Source: Phormidesmis sp. RL_2_1 (GTDB lineage: Bacteria > Cyanobacteriota > Cyanobacteriia > Phormidesmidales > Phormidesmidaceae). From it: a DNA stretch of 47,514 nucleotides. Under the pieces are notes generated by a model. The model did not search any database. It was not told the DNA's origin and saw only the letters and a list, made by a program, of their open reading frames with translations. The stretch spans positions 1 through 47,514 of the forward strand of contig JAAUPS010000011.1 of assembly GCA_012033015.1 (NCBI GenBank), given 5' to 3'. Below, piece after piece: positions 38,020 to 46,210 of this stretch (positions are counted from its first letter, which is position 1; the number at the start of each line of letters is the position of its first letter). A program made the position numbers and the translations under genes.

Positions 38020-39068
38020 ATGAGAAGTCTGCTCGGCAAGCTTAGTATTTCTTTTGCTTTATTAGCGATTACAGCGAGTTGCTCTACGCCTTCTACGACA
38101 CCATTAGCAGATAGCTCACCGCCTGACATTGAAGCGATTTCCAGCAGTGAACCCTTGAGCATTGACGGCTCTAGTACGGTTTATCCGATTACGTTAGAAA
38201 TGGCAGAACGATTCAGGCAAGCAAAACCTGATAGCCCTGAAATGACTGTTGCTTTTTCGGGGACAGGAGGTGGATTTGATAAGTTCTGCGCAGGTGAAAC
38301 TGATATTAGCAATGCGTCTCGCCCTATTAGCCTAGAAGAAATGGCAGCGTGCGAACCAACGGCATCGAATATATCGAATTGCCCGTCGCATTTGATGCGT
38401 TGACAATTGTCGTCAACGGCGAGAACACCTGGGCTGACGATATCACCTTAGAAGAACTCAAAACCCTCTGGGAATCTGGCGCAGAAGGCAAGATCACCCG
38501 TTGGAATCAAATCCGTGCTGACTGGCCTGATGAACCTATCGCGCTCTATGGGCCTGGAGAAGACTCAGGTACATTCGATTATTTTACCGAAGTTGTCATT
38601 GGTGAAGATGGTGCTAGCCGCAGTGACTATACCGCTAGCGAAGATGATGACGAGCTAGTTCAAGGGGTTCAATCAGATGCTAACGCGTTAGGATACTTCG
38701 GCTTTGCTTACTATAAAGATGCACAAAGCAGCCTCAAGGCGCTGACCGTTGATAGTGGAGATGGCCCGATCGAACCTTCAGGCGAAACGATCCGCTCGGC
38801 CGCATACCAGCCGTTATCTCGCCCATTGTTTATTTATGTTCAAGCCGAGGCGTTGGAGGGAAATCCAGCCCTGAGTGCTTTTGTAGAATATTACTTAGCC
38901 AATGCTCGGACAGTAGTGGACGATGTGGGCTACGAACCATTGCCGAACGAAGCATATACAATCGCGCTAGACCACCTCACAGAGCAAAAGATCGGTAGCG
39001 TCTTTGCAGGAAAAGCCCAACCTAATCTGACCATTGAAGAGCTGTTAGAGAAAGAGGTCGCGTTTTAG
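38020..39068 (+). CDS. pstS: PstS/SphX-like phosphate-binding lipoprotein (one frameshift)
   Basis: This is a periplasmic solute-binding protein of the PstS family, which captures phosphate for the Pst ABC transporter. ATG 38020 follows GAGGAGG at eight bases and opens a lipoprotein signal with cleavage before Cys in LLAITASC. Family motifs are IDGSSTVYPIT, VAFSGTGGGFDKFC, ISNASRPI, VNGENTWA, LKTLWESG, YGPGEDSGTFDYFTE and GYFGFAYY. The frame shifts by one base near 38351-38360, between SLEEMAACE and NGIEYIELPVAFDAL. Mature length is ~325 residues, as usual. No pstC/A/B genes are adjacent, as for solo SphX-type receptors. Phosphate regulation is likely but no Pho box was seen. Confidence 0.92.
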
Positions 39069-39097
39069 CGTCATCTCAGGCAGCCAAAACTCTCGCA

Positions 39098-39129
39098 AGG
39101 CTGGATATTGAAAAGGCTGGATATTGAAA
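39098..39129. repeat. 16-nt tandem repeat x2
   Basis: Two identical copies of AAGGCTGGATATTGAA in the gap between the PstS-like gene and the helicase. Confidence 0.9.
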
Positions 39130-39252
39130 AAGATTCTCTAAAAGCGAGTCGTATCGGGTTTGCGCTGAGATATCCGTGCTGAGATACTATAGAAGACTAG
39201 TTCAAATTCACTAGTTTTTCTGTGGCGCTGTCAGCACGTTGATGTCAAAGCT

Positions 39253-40848
39253 ATGTCTGAACAACCTATTCCACCTAAGTTGCGTCCCTATCAGGTGCAG
39301 CTCATTAACGATCTGTATCGCAAACTCAATGAAGGACATAGGCGCGTAGCGATTATTGCTGGAACAGGCGCTGGTAAGACCATCATCAGTGGCCAAATTT
39401 GCGCCCATGCTGAAGATGCGGGCAAACGGCTGATGTTTTTGGTGCATTTAGATGTACTCGTAGGGCAAACCTACGAGAAAATGAAAGCTTTCGGATTGAA
39501 GTGTGGTTTTATCAAAGCGGGCTGGGAAGAAAATCGCGATGCGCCCATCCAAATTGCTAGCATTCAAACCATGGCAAAGCGTCGCTGGTGGCAAAAGTGG
39601 CCTGCAGATGTCGTGTTTTATGACGAAGGCCACATTACCCTCTTTAGCCAAGTAGGCAAAAAGGTAATGTTACACACTCATAAAGACGCCGTACATTTGG
39701 TCATGACAGCAACACCTTTACGATTGGGTAAAGAACAACTAGGAGACTATCTCGATACGTTGGTCGCTTCGCCTGTGCCTAGCGCATTACAGGAAATGGG
39801 CTATCTCTCGACAATGAAGTACTACAGTATGCCAAGAGACAGTATGGTCAACCTAGAGGAGGTCAAAACCGCTCGAGGTGATTATGACGAAAGAGATTTA
39901 AAAAATGCTTGCGATCGCACCGAACTCGTTGAAAAAATCGTTGAAGAATGGTTTCGCATTGGTCATGGCAAGCGCACCATCGCCTTTTGTGTCGATATCG
40001 AGCACGCCAACCATGTCGCTGAACAGTTCCGCAAATCAGGTATCCGTGCCGACACCGTTGATGGCAACACCGCTATCAAAGATCGAAAAAAGCTTTACCA
40101 TGCGCTCAAAGCAGGCGAACTGATGGTGCTGACCTCCTGCAACGTCATCAGTATTGGCTTTGATGAACCTAGCGTAGAAGTCGGCCTGATGCTACGCCCT
40201 ACAATGTCTAGTGCTATGCACTTTCAGCAACTCGGACGTGTCATGCGTATCTCCTCACACACCGGAAAAGAATATGGCATTATTCTCGACCAAGCTGGCA
40301 ATTTACAGCGGCTGGGTTTCCCAGAAGATATTGAAGACTATTCTCTGCCTACCCGCGCAGCCTCCTCTGGTGGTGGCGGTGCGCCACCGACAAAGCCCTG
40401 CCCTGCCTGCGGCCGTATTGTTCTCTCTTTTATTGTTAAGTGCCCCGACTGTGCTCACCAATGGATTAGCGAACGGCCTATCAATACGGAGAGCATGGTA
40501 GAGATATATTCTAATGCTCAAGCCCAGCAAATTCGAGATGTCCCGACCCTCATAGAGCTATACCACGGACATCGCCGACGTGCCTTCAAAGCCAACCGTG
40601 GGCCTGCCTGGGCCGACCGAGCCTTTTACGATCAGTGCGGTCGTACGCCTAAGCCCGACTGGTGTTTCGGCTCTCTCTTTGGATCTCGCCCGACTTGGGA
40701 AGAACAGATCGCCATTGTCGATTATCTCTATGAAAGTGCGCGGCGCGGCGGGGGTAAAACAGGTGACTGGGTCATTCAGGAATTTGAAAAAGAAGTTGGC
40801 CCCGGTTCTTGGTTCACTATTGCTCAATATAAAAGTCAGCAGAATTAA
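39253..40848 (+). CDS. SF2 DEAD/DEAH-like helicase with zinc ribbon
   Basis: This ~531-residue nucleic-acid helicase of the ResIII-like superfamily 2 group carries motif I (AGTGAGKT), motif Ia/Ib in FLVHLDVLVGQTYEKM, motif II FYDEGH (DEGH rather than DEAD/DECH), motif III MTATP, and motif VI QQLGRVMR. A C-terminal zinc ribbon (CPACG ... CPDCAHQW, ~385-410) and an arginine-rich tail follow. Similar stand-alone proteins occur in cyanobacteria; the substrate (RNA or DNA) is not known. There is no restriction methylase next to it, so a restriction role is not supported. The stop codon overlaps a 14-nt tandem repeat shared with the convergent gene. Confidence 0.9.
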   Translation: MSEQPIPPKLRPYQVQLINDLYRKLNEGHRRVAIIAGTGAGKTIISGQICAHAEDAGKRLMFLVHLDVLVGQTYEKMKAFGLKCGFIKAGWEENRDAPIQIASIQTMAKRRWWQKWPADVVFYDEGHITLFSQVGKKVMLHTHKDAVHLVMTATPLRLGKEQLGDYLDTLVASPVPSALQEMGYLSTMKYYSMPRDSMVNLEEVKTARGDYDERDLKNACDRTELVEKIVEEWFRIGHGKRTIAFCVDIEHANHVAEQFRKSGIRADTVDGNTAIKDRKKLYHALKAGELMVLTSCNVISIGFDEPSVEVGLMLRPTMSSAMHFQQLGRVMRISSHTGKEYGIILDQAGNLQRLGFPEDIEDYSLPTRAASSGGGGAPPTKPCPACGRIVLSFIVKCPDCAHQWISERPINTESMVEIYSNAQAQQIRDVPTLIELYHGHRRRAFKANRGPAWADRAFYDQCGRTPKPDWCFGSLFGSRPTWEEQIAIVDYLYESARRGGGKTGDWVIQEFEKEVGPGSWFTIAQYKSQQN

Positions 40849-40887
40849 GTCCCAACCACTAAGTCCCAACCACTAAGTCTCAACCAC
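40846..40887. repeat. 14-nt tandem repeat x3 spanning two convergent stop codons
   Basis: Three copies of TAAGTCCCAACCAC, one with T for C. The first TAA is the helicase stop, and the opposite strand supplies the TAG of the tautomerase gene. Confidence 0.92.
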
Positions 40888-41262
40888 ATAGTTCAATACC
40901 AGCTCATCACCAGGAATACCTTTAATCCCCCAATTGTGCTTAGGCAGCTCGATCATGACAATTTCGAGATCTTCTACCGCGATGCCAAGCTGCTGATTAA
41001 TTTGTTCAAATAACAGCCTGAGCAACTTTTTCTTCACCGGGATGGAGCGCCCTTCAAACATAATAATCTCAATAATGGTGTATTGCGCTGAGCGATCCGC
41101 AGGATAGTAGAAATCGTCTGAGGCAAGGGGAAAAAATCTGTGAAAGCGTTTGTTTTCGGGTGTGCCAATAGCCTCCTGTAGGCATTGATGAACCAGATCA
41201 GATAGCTGAGCCTTGATCGGATTAAGCTGCTCTCGACAGCCTGTAATTTTGACTTGAACCAT
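40873..41262 (-). CDS. Tautomerase-fold protein
   Basis: This is a ~129-residue member of the tautomerase superfamily (Tautomerase_2-like). The pattern VKITGCREQL..IKAQLSDLVHQCLQEAIGTPENKRF, then SAQYTIIEIIMFEGRSIPVKKKLL, then VEDLEIVMIELPKHNWGIKG follows the family layout. Catalytic tautomerases use Pro-1 after Met removal; here the start reads Met-Val-Gln, and no upstream Pro start is available (the extension to 41310 also lacks it), so standard activity is doubtful. It converges on the helicase and shares a repeat at the 3' end. It sits ~95 nt downstream of argC on the same strand. Confidence 0.8.
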   Translation of the reverse strand: MVQVKITGCREQLNPIKAQLSDLVHQCLQEAIGTPENKRFHRFFPLASDDFYYPADRSAQYTIIEIIMFEGRSIPVKKKLLRLLFEQINQQLGIAVEDLEIVMIELPKHNWGIKGIPGDELVLNYVVET

Positions 41263-41357
41263 AAAAACATGCTCACTTGCTTGGATGATGAGTGCAAAAG
41301 GGCATGACACCGCTATTACACCCCTTGTGCATTGGGCTTAATCTAGCGCTTCATCTC

Positions 41358-42338
41358 CTAGTCGAGTCCGGTGTGTTCAGGTAAAGCCAACATGATGTTG
41401 AGGTTTTGTACCGCAGCGCCGGAAGCGCCCTTGCCTAAATTATCTAATCGAGCAACAAGCAACGCTTCTTGGGTATGGTCATTGGCAAAAACAAATAGCT
41501 GTACCTCATTGGTATGGTTGGCACTTTTGGCCTCTAGGAAATTGCCATCGCGTAGCTGACTGGCATCTTGGTAGGGCATAACCTTAACAAACGGCTCATC
41601 AGCATAATGCTTGCTGAGCGTATCGTGCAATTGCTGACCGGTCGGTACGGCCTTGCTAGATCCGCTCAATGTCCATAGCGGCAACGGCACTTGGACTAAC
41701 ATTCCTTGGGCAAAATCTCCTACTGAGGGGACGAACAGTGGCGTGTGAGTGAGCCCTGCATACTGCTGCATTTCCTTAACATGCTTATGGCCAAATTTAA
41801 GGCCATAGGGACTATAGGGGGCTAAAGATTCTCCTAGATTTTCGGCACGCAAGCTTTCATATTGCGCAATCAGCTTTTTGCCACCGCCCGAGTAGCCTGA
41901 AATTGCATTCACTGTCAACGGAAAATCAGCAGGAAGCACGCCAGCGGTGATCAAAGGTGCCACTGCTGCCAAAAATCCGGTAGGATAGCAGCCCGGATTG
42001 CTCACCCTTGTAGCCTGTGCGATGCGATCGCGTTGCATTACAGTTAGCTCAGCAAACCCGTAGATCCAATCCCGTGCAGTGCGATGGGCCGTACTGGCAT
42101 CTAAGATCTTAGCCTTGGGGTTAGTCACCCAACCTACGGCTTCACGGGCAGCCTCATCAGGCAAACATAAAATAGAAACATCGGCAGCGTTGAGCAGTCG
42201 GGCACGTTCACTAGCGTCTTTACGCTTGTCAGGAGCAATGCTGATAACTTCGAGATCATCACGCCGGGCGAGTCGCTGATAAATTTGCAACCCAGTAGTA
42301 CCCGCTTCACCATCAATGAAAACTCTAGGAACGCCCAT
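41358..42338 (-). CDS. argC: N-acetyl-gamma-glutamyl-phosphate reductase, type 2
   Basis: It catalyses the NADPH-dependent reduction of N-acetylglutamyl phosphate to the semialdehyde in arginine synthesis. The ~326 residues begin VFIDGEAGTTGLQI (nucleotide-binding loop). The nucleophile Cys is in SNPGCYPTGFLAAV; ISGYSGGGKK and FGHKHVKEMQ follow. The length and the GEAGTTG start place it in the shorter type 2 ArgC family rather than type 1. It lies between the tautomerase-fold and nucleotide cyclase genes, all on the minus strand, but the gaps (~50-100 nt) do not prove an operon. Confidence 0.95.
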   Translation of the reverse strand: MGVPRVFIDGEAGTTGLQIYQRLARRDDLEVISIAPDKRKDASERARLLNAADVSILCLPDEAAREAVGWVTNPKAKILDASTAHRTARDWIYGFAELTVMQRDRIAQATRVSNPGCYPTGFLAAVAPLITAGVLPADFPLTVNAISGYSGGGKKLIAQYESLRAENLGESLAPYSPYGLKFGHKHVKEMQQYAGLTHTPLFVPSVGDFAQGMLVQVPLPLWTLSGSSKAVPTGQQLHDTLSKHYADEPFVKVMPYQDASQLRDGNFLEAKSANHTNEVQLFVFANDHTQEALLVARLDNLGKGASGAAVQNLNIMLALPEHTGLD

Positions 42339-42390
42339 ATTTTAGTTATTTTGCTGCACAGCAGCCAACCTCTCGCTTTAATACATCATC

Positions 42391-43911
42391 CTATCGGATT
42401 TGAGCCGTCTGGATCATTTTAGCGATGGCAGCAGGGGCCGCTGTCGATTGGCCAGTTGAGTCTTGCATGACCAGCCATGGCTTGTCGGGCTGCTTGCGCA
42501 CATTGATTTGAGTGTTTTCATCTAAAGAATCTTGCAATTCTGAGGTGCCTGGCAGCGAAATCTGACTGTTGGCTTCAGGATAGAGAACTTGACACTCCTG
42601 GAAAATAACATTGGCAATAGGAGCATATTTTGCTTTTCGATTAAGGCGTAGCAAAATAATGCGTAGACGATCTTGTAAGTCTTGAATGGTTGCAAAATTT
42701 TGGCAGAGCATCGTTTCAATCAGCTCTAACGTCTTGAGCTTAGCAATCCGATGGTTGTCGTTCTCCCACTTGTCGTAGCACAGGCAGTAGAGCATTTTTT
42801 TAATCCGGATGATTTCAGAGGCTTGATCAAGCCGATCGGCAATGTCTTGATAGAGCGCTGCTGTCGGTGCTTGTAATAGATCAATCGAGCCTTCGCTGAC
42901 CAGATCATGCGGGTCATGCAGCAGCACATTGGGTGGTTCATCCATAGTGACAGTAGCCACATGGGCTGAATGAGGCGATCGCACCGTTCCCCCCGTGTCG
43001 CCATAAAAAGGGATCAAACTCTCAAGAATGGCCTCAGCAACTTGACGGTATTCTGCCTGACGATTGAGCGTACCCACGATTTGATACAGGCTATGGCGAC
43101 ACTCATCCATATTGATGTTGCGATCGGTCAGCGACTCTAGCAGCAGTTTCAGCGAAATGCCCTCTAATACGGCGGCATTGTTTTCCCACCGAGCTTGATG
43201 AGTACCGTACAGCAGCTTTTTAATACGACGACTATTAGGATGCTCAGAGAGTGCTTTAAGCGCAGCATTCAGAGGAGTCATTGACAAGGGCGCAACGGCC
43301 TCTGTACTTTCACCTGTCAGTTCTCCAGTATGGCCTTCTTCAGCAATGCCTTCAGAGCTTTCTGGTGGGCATGTCCCCAAAGACCAAACATGATAAGCTG
43401 CAACGGTTTCTTCAATATTTTTCAGCGATAGCTTGCCAGCATAAATAGCATCTAGCTCAAGCCTGGACTTAACCACGTCATAAACAACTTGAGACATGCA
43501 AACCGCGCCTGGTTTTGCTGCTGACTCTAGCCGAGCGGCAATATTGACACCAGTGCCCATCATGTCTTGCTGATTGAAGAAAATATCACCGAGATGAACA
43601 CCCACACGGTGAACGAAATGTTCATCGGCTTGTCCTGCTTGGATAAAGCCCGCAAAGGTTTTTTGCATTTCCACAGCGCAAGCTGCTGCCTGCACGGCGC
43701 TGACGAAATACATCAAAACGCCATCGCCTACTGTTTTTAAAACTTTCCCCTCAAAAAACTCGCACATTTCCGCAATCAACTTGAGATCACGGTTGATCAT
43801 CGTCAGCGCCTTTTCTTCATCCTGCGACATATGCTTACTAAAGCCAACCGCATCCGTCACTACGATGGCGGCCAAAGTTCGCTGAATTTGAGGATGCACG
43901 GGGGTGTTCAT
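42391..43911 (-). CDS. Class III nucleotide cyclase with duplicated C-terminal domain
   Basis: It makes cAMP or cGMP. The N-terminal catalytic domain (~10-175) has both metal-binding Asp residues, in VVTDAVGFSKHM and KTVGDGVLMYF, and the NxxxR of GTGVNIAARLES. The remaining ~300 residues contain two copies of a helical domain: RIKKLLYGTHQARWENN (~230-315) and RIKKMLYCLCYDKWEND (~365-450), each ending in a NRQAEY/NRKAKY-(R)-(Q/P)-(V/I)-A segment. I do not recognise that domain; it may be a regulatory or protein-binding module. No membrane helix is seen, so the enzyme is soluble. Substrate preference cannot be called with confidence. Confidence 0.9.
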   Translation of the reverse strand: MNTPVHPQIQRTLAAIVVTDAVGFSKHMSQDEEKALTMINRDLKLIAEMCEFFEGKVLKTVGDGVLMYFVSAVQAAACAVEMQKTFAGFIQAGQADEHFVHRVGVHLGDIFFNQQDMMGTGVNIAARLESAAKPGAVCMSQVVYDVVKSRLELDAIYAGKLSLKNIEETVAAYHVWSLGTCPPESSEGIAEEGHTGELTGESTEAVAPLSMTPLNAALKALSEHPNSRRIKKLLYGTHQARWENNAAVLEGISLKLLLESLTDRNINMDECRHSLYQIVGTLNRQAEYRQVAEAILESLIPFYGDTGGTVRSPHSAHVATVTMDEPPNVLLHDPHDLVSEGSIDLLQAPTAALYQDIADRLDQASEIIRIKKMLYCLCYDKWENDNHRIAKLKTLELIETMLCQNFATIQDLQDRLRIILLRLNRKAKYAPIANVIFQECQVLYPEANSQISLPGTSELQDSLDENTQINVRKQPDKPWLVMQDSTGQSTAAPAAIAKMIQTAQIR

Positions 43912-44053
43912 AGTGTTGGGCGCTGTCTGGTAATTCTAATTTTCCCGGATCTGAGAAAGAGAATTCACCTCCTAATCCTCTCAACAGTCGCCAACGGAGA
44001 GTTTTACAAATTCTTCTTATAGATAAACGTATAGAAAGCTCTGATACGAGTGC

Positions 44054-44806
44054 TTAAAAGATAGGATCGTGATCTTTATCAACGCATTGACCATTCATCC
44101 ACTGACGTAGGCTTTCTTCGCAGGCTTGCTGATCTTCTTTGAAGGGAACAACCGTGGGATGAAAAGCTTCCTCCGGCGTAAAGCTGGGATCTGGGCTAGC
44201 AAGAAGCACGCTGCTGCGCAGACGAACTAGCCCAAAGATTGAAGCGGCGCTCAGAACGACACCTGCAAACACGGCTGGGACAATAAATGGATTGCGATTT
44301 TGTAAATTGCGGTAATGGGCGCGGCGGTTAGGGCCTGCGGCTAGTTTTAAATAGGCCCCTTTACCGAGCAAAGGTAGGCCCATATTGACATCAATGACGT
44401 GCGAACGAGGAACTAACGCGACTGCTATTGCCTGGATTTGGATCGGTGTAAAGCTGGCAATAATCTCCTTCGGCATCCGTTGCAGCATTCGACAAGCATT
44501 GGGGTAATGACGTAGCGATTGGCTCCTATTGACGATATTGCTCAAAACATCAGTCATGGCAGTAGGTGTCATGTGCTGCTCAAGAGAGCGAGCGGTTTTA
44601 CGCTGGTTTGGGCCTGCAGCAAAGACAACATATGCGCCGTTCCCGAGCAGAGGAAGCGATAGGCGCATGTCAATCATATGAGTCCGGGGTAACAGGGCCA
44701 TTTCTATTGCTTGAAGCTGGGCCTGTGTAAAAGTTGCCCCAACTTCTTTTGACATTCGCAGCAACATACGGTGGGCGTTAGGGAACTTGTGCAAGGATGA
44801 ACTCAT
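44054..44806 (-). CDS. Membrane protein with internal duplication, unknown function
   Basis: This 250-residue protein has two copies of a ~65-residue unit: FPNAHRMLLRMSKEVGATF (~8-72) and YPNACRMLQRMPKEIIASF (~100-164), each running through AI.(M/V)AL.PR(T/S)H and LPLLG.GAY...AAGPN(Q/R)R. A membrane helix (~177-200; PAVFAGVVLSAASIFGLV) and an acidic tail with a Cys pair (QACEESL, GQCVDKD) follow. I do not recognise the family. It is separated from the cyclase by ~140 nt on the same strand. The orientation of the repeats relative to the membrane is not predictable from what I see. Confidence 0.75.
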   Translation of the reverse strand: MSSSLHKFPNAHRMLLRMSKEVGATFTQAQLQAIEMALLPRTHMIDMRLSLPLLGNGAYVVFAAGPNQRKTARSLEQHMTPTAMTDVLSNIVNRSQSLRHYPNACRMLQRMPKEIIASFTPIQIQAIAVALVPRSHVIDVNMGLPLLGKGAYLKLAAGPNRRAHYRNLQNRNPFIVPAVFAGVVLSAASIFGLVRLRSSVLLASPDPSFTPEEAFHPTVVPFKEDQQACEESLRQWMNGQCVDKDHDPIF

Positions 44807-44986
44807 AGCCGTAAACCGGTTTCTACAGGGATCTGAAACGTATAGGTAAGATGCCCATAACGGCGATCAAAAGTATAAAAAATCACATCAATTTCTATCT
44901 GTTAACCATCTGCTAATCAGAAGGAAAAAGAGGCAAAAGGAATCAGGGCGTAAACGTTAAAAGATAGGTTGGTGGTAGGCTTAACA

Positions 44987-45070
44987 CCATTTGATGGATG
45001 CCATTTGATGGATGCCATTTGATGGATGTCCTGTGATGGATGCCATTTGATGGATACCTTGTGATGAATA
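44987..45070. repeat. 14-nt tandem repeat x6 ahead of threonine aldolase
   Basis: Six copies of CCATTTGATGGATG: the first three are identical, the others drift (TCCTGTGATGGATG, CCATTTGATGGATA, CCTTGTGATGAATA). The array ends about ten bases before the aldolase start, where a ribosome site would be expected. Confidence 0.93.
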
Positions 45071-45082
45071 ACCTGGTGGATG

Positions 45083-46108
45083 ATGATTGATTTGCGCAGT
45101 GATACGGTGACACAGCCCACGGCTGATATGCGTCAAGCTATGGTGCAGGCCCAGGTCGGAGATGATGTCCTCGGTGATGATCCTACGGTGAATGACTTAG
45201 AGGCTTATGTGGCCGATTTGTTGGGCAAGGAAGCGGCGGTGTATATGCCGTCGGGGACCATGACTAATCAGGTGGCGTTGCGATCGCACACCCAACCTGG
45301 AGACGAAGTATTTTTAGAAGCTGAGGCCCACATTTACTACTACGAAGGGGGCGGCCCTGCGGCTTTATCAGGGGTAAGCTGTCGGCTACTGCCGGGAACA
45401 GGCGGCAGCTTTACTGCCATGGATGTTGAACAGGCGCTACGCCCATCAGATCCCCACTTTCCGCGAGCCCGACTGGTGTGTATAGAAAATACGCACAATC
45501 GCAGTGGTGGCCGCATTTTTCCGTTGCAGACGATTCAAGATATTGCCCTGATGTGCCAGCAGCAAAATCTCAGCCTGCACATGGACGGAGCCCGGTTTTG
45601 GAATGCCTGTGTGGCCACTGGCATTAGCGAAGCAGCCTATGCAGAACCTTTTGATACGGTTAGTGTGTGCTTTTCAAAAGGGTTGGGAGCACCTGTCGGC
45701 TCGGCTTTAGTCGGCACCGCCACGCAAATGGCGATCGCGAGGCGGTTTCGCAAAATGTTTGGCGGTGGTATGCGTCAAGCTGGGATAGTTGCCGCTGGAG
45801 CACTTTATGCGTTGCACCATCATCGCGATCGCCTGATGGAAGATCACCTTAATGCTCAGCGCTTGGCCATAGGGTTGCAGGGCATCAAAGGTATCGTGAT
45901 CGAGCCAGAAACAGTAGAAACGAACATCGTGAATTTTGCTGTGCCAAAGATGCAGGCCAAGGATCTTGTTCAAGATTTGGCCCAACGGGGCATCGCTGTC
46001 TTGGCCACTGGCCCCCATAAGATTCGAGCTGTCACTCACTTAATGGTGAATCGGCACGACATTGATCAAGCCATTGAGGCCATTAGCGGTTCTCTTCGCC
46101 AGCCCTGA
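45083..46108 (+). CDS. ltaE: Low-specificity L-threonine aldolase
   Basis: This PLP enzyme cleaves threonine or allo-threonine to glycine and acetaldehyde. The ~341 residues start [13 protein letters not shown], the family signature. [36 protein letters not shown] (the cofactor Asp), and the Schiff-base Lys in [17 protein letters not shown] follow. An adjacent ATG at 45080 is an alternative start. No classical Shine-Dalgarno is visible because the upstream DNA is a 14-nt repeat array rich in GATGGATG. It is single on the plus strand and converges on the RecD-like helicase. Confidence 0.94.
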   Translation: MIDLRSDTVTQPTADMRQAMVQAQVGDDVLGDDPTVNDLEAYVADLLGKEAAVYMPSGTMTNQVALRSHTQPGDEVFLEAEAHIYYYEGGGPAALSGVSCRLLPGTGGSFTAMDVEQALRPSDPHFPRARLVCIENTHNRSGGRIFPLQTIQDIALMCQQQNLSLHMDGARFWNACVATGISEAAYAEPFDTVSVCFSKGLGAPVGSALVGTATQMAIARRFRKMFGGGMRQAGIVAAGALYALHHHRDRLMEDHLNAQRLAIGLQGIKGIVIEPETVETNIVNFAVPKMQAKDLVQDLAQRGIAVLATGPHKIRAVTHLMVNRHDIDQAIEAISGSLRQP

Positions 46109-46210
46109 ACTTGACCAATACCGTCTAGAAGCGCTTAAACAGGCTGAATGTAAGCTTCATCGGTTTATCACCGTCTAGGGATGCCGCCGGTGATACCGAC
46201 CACTGGCATA

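Noticed and set aside
39253-40848. Restriction or anti-phage defence system around the SF2 helicase
   Set aside because: The helicase resembles ResIII-type proteins, but no methylase, nuclease or other defence gene is adjacent; neighbours are a phosphate-binding protein and a tautomerase-fold protein.
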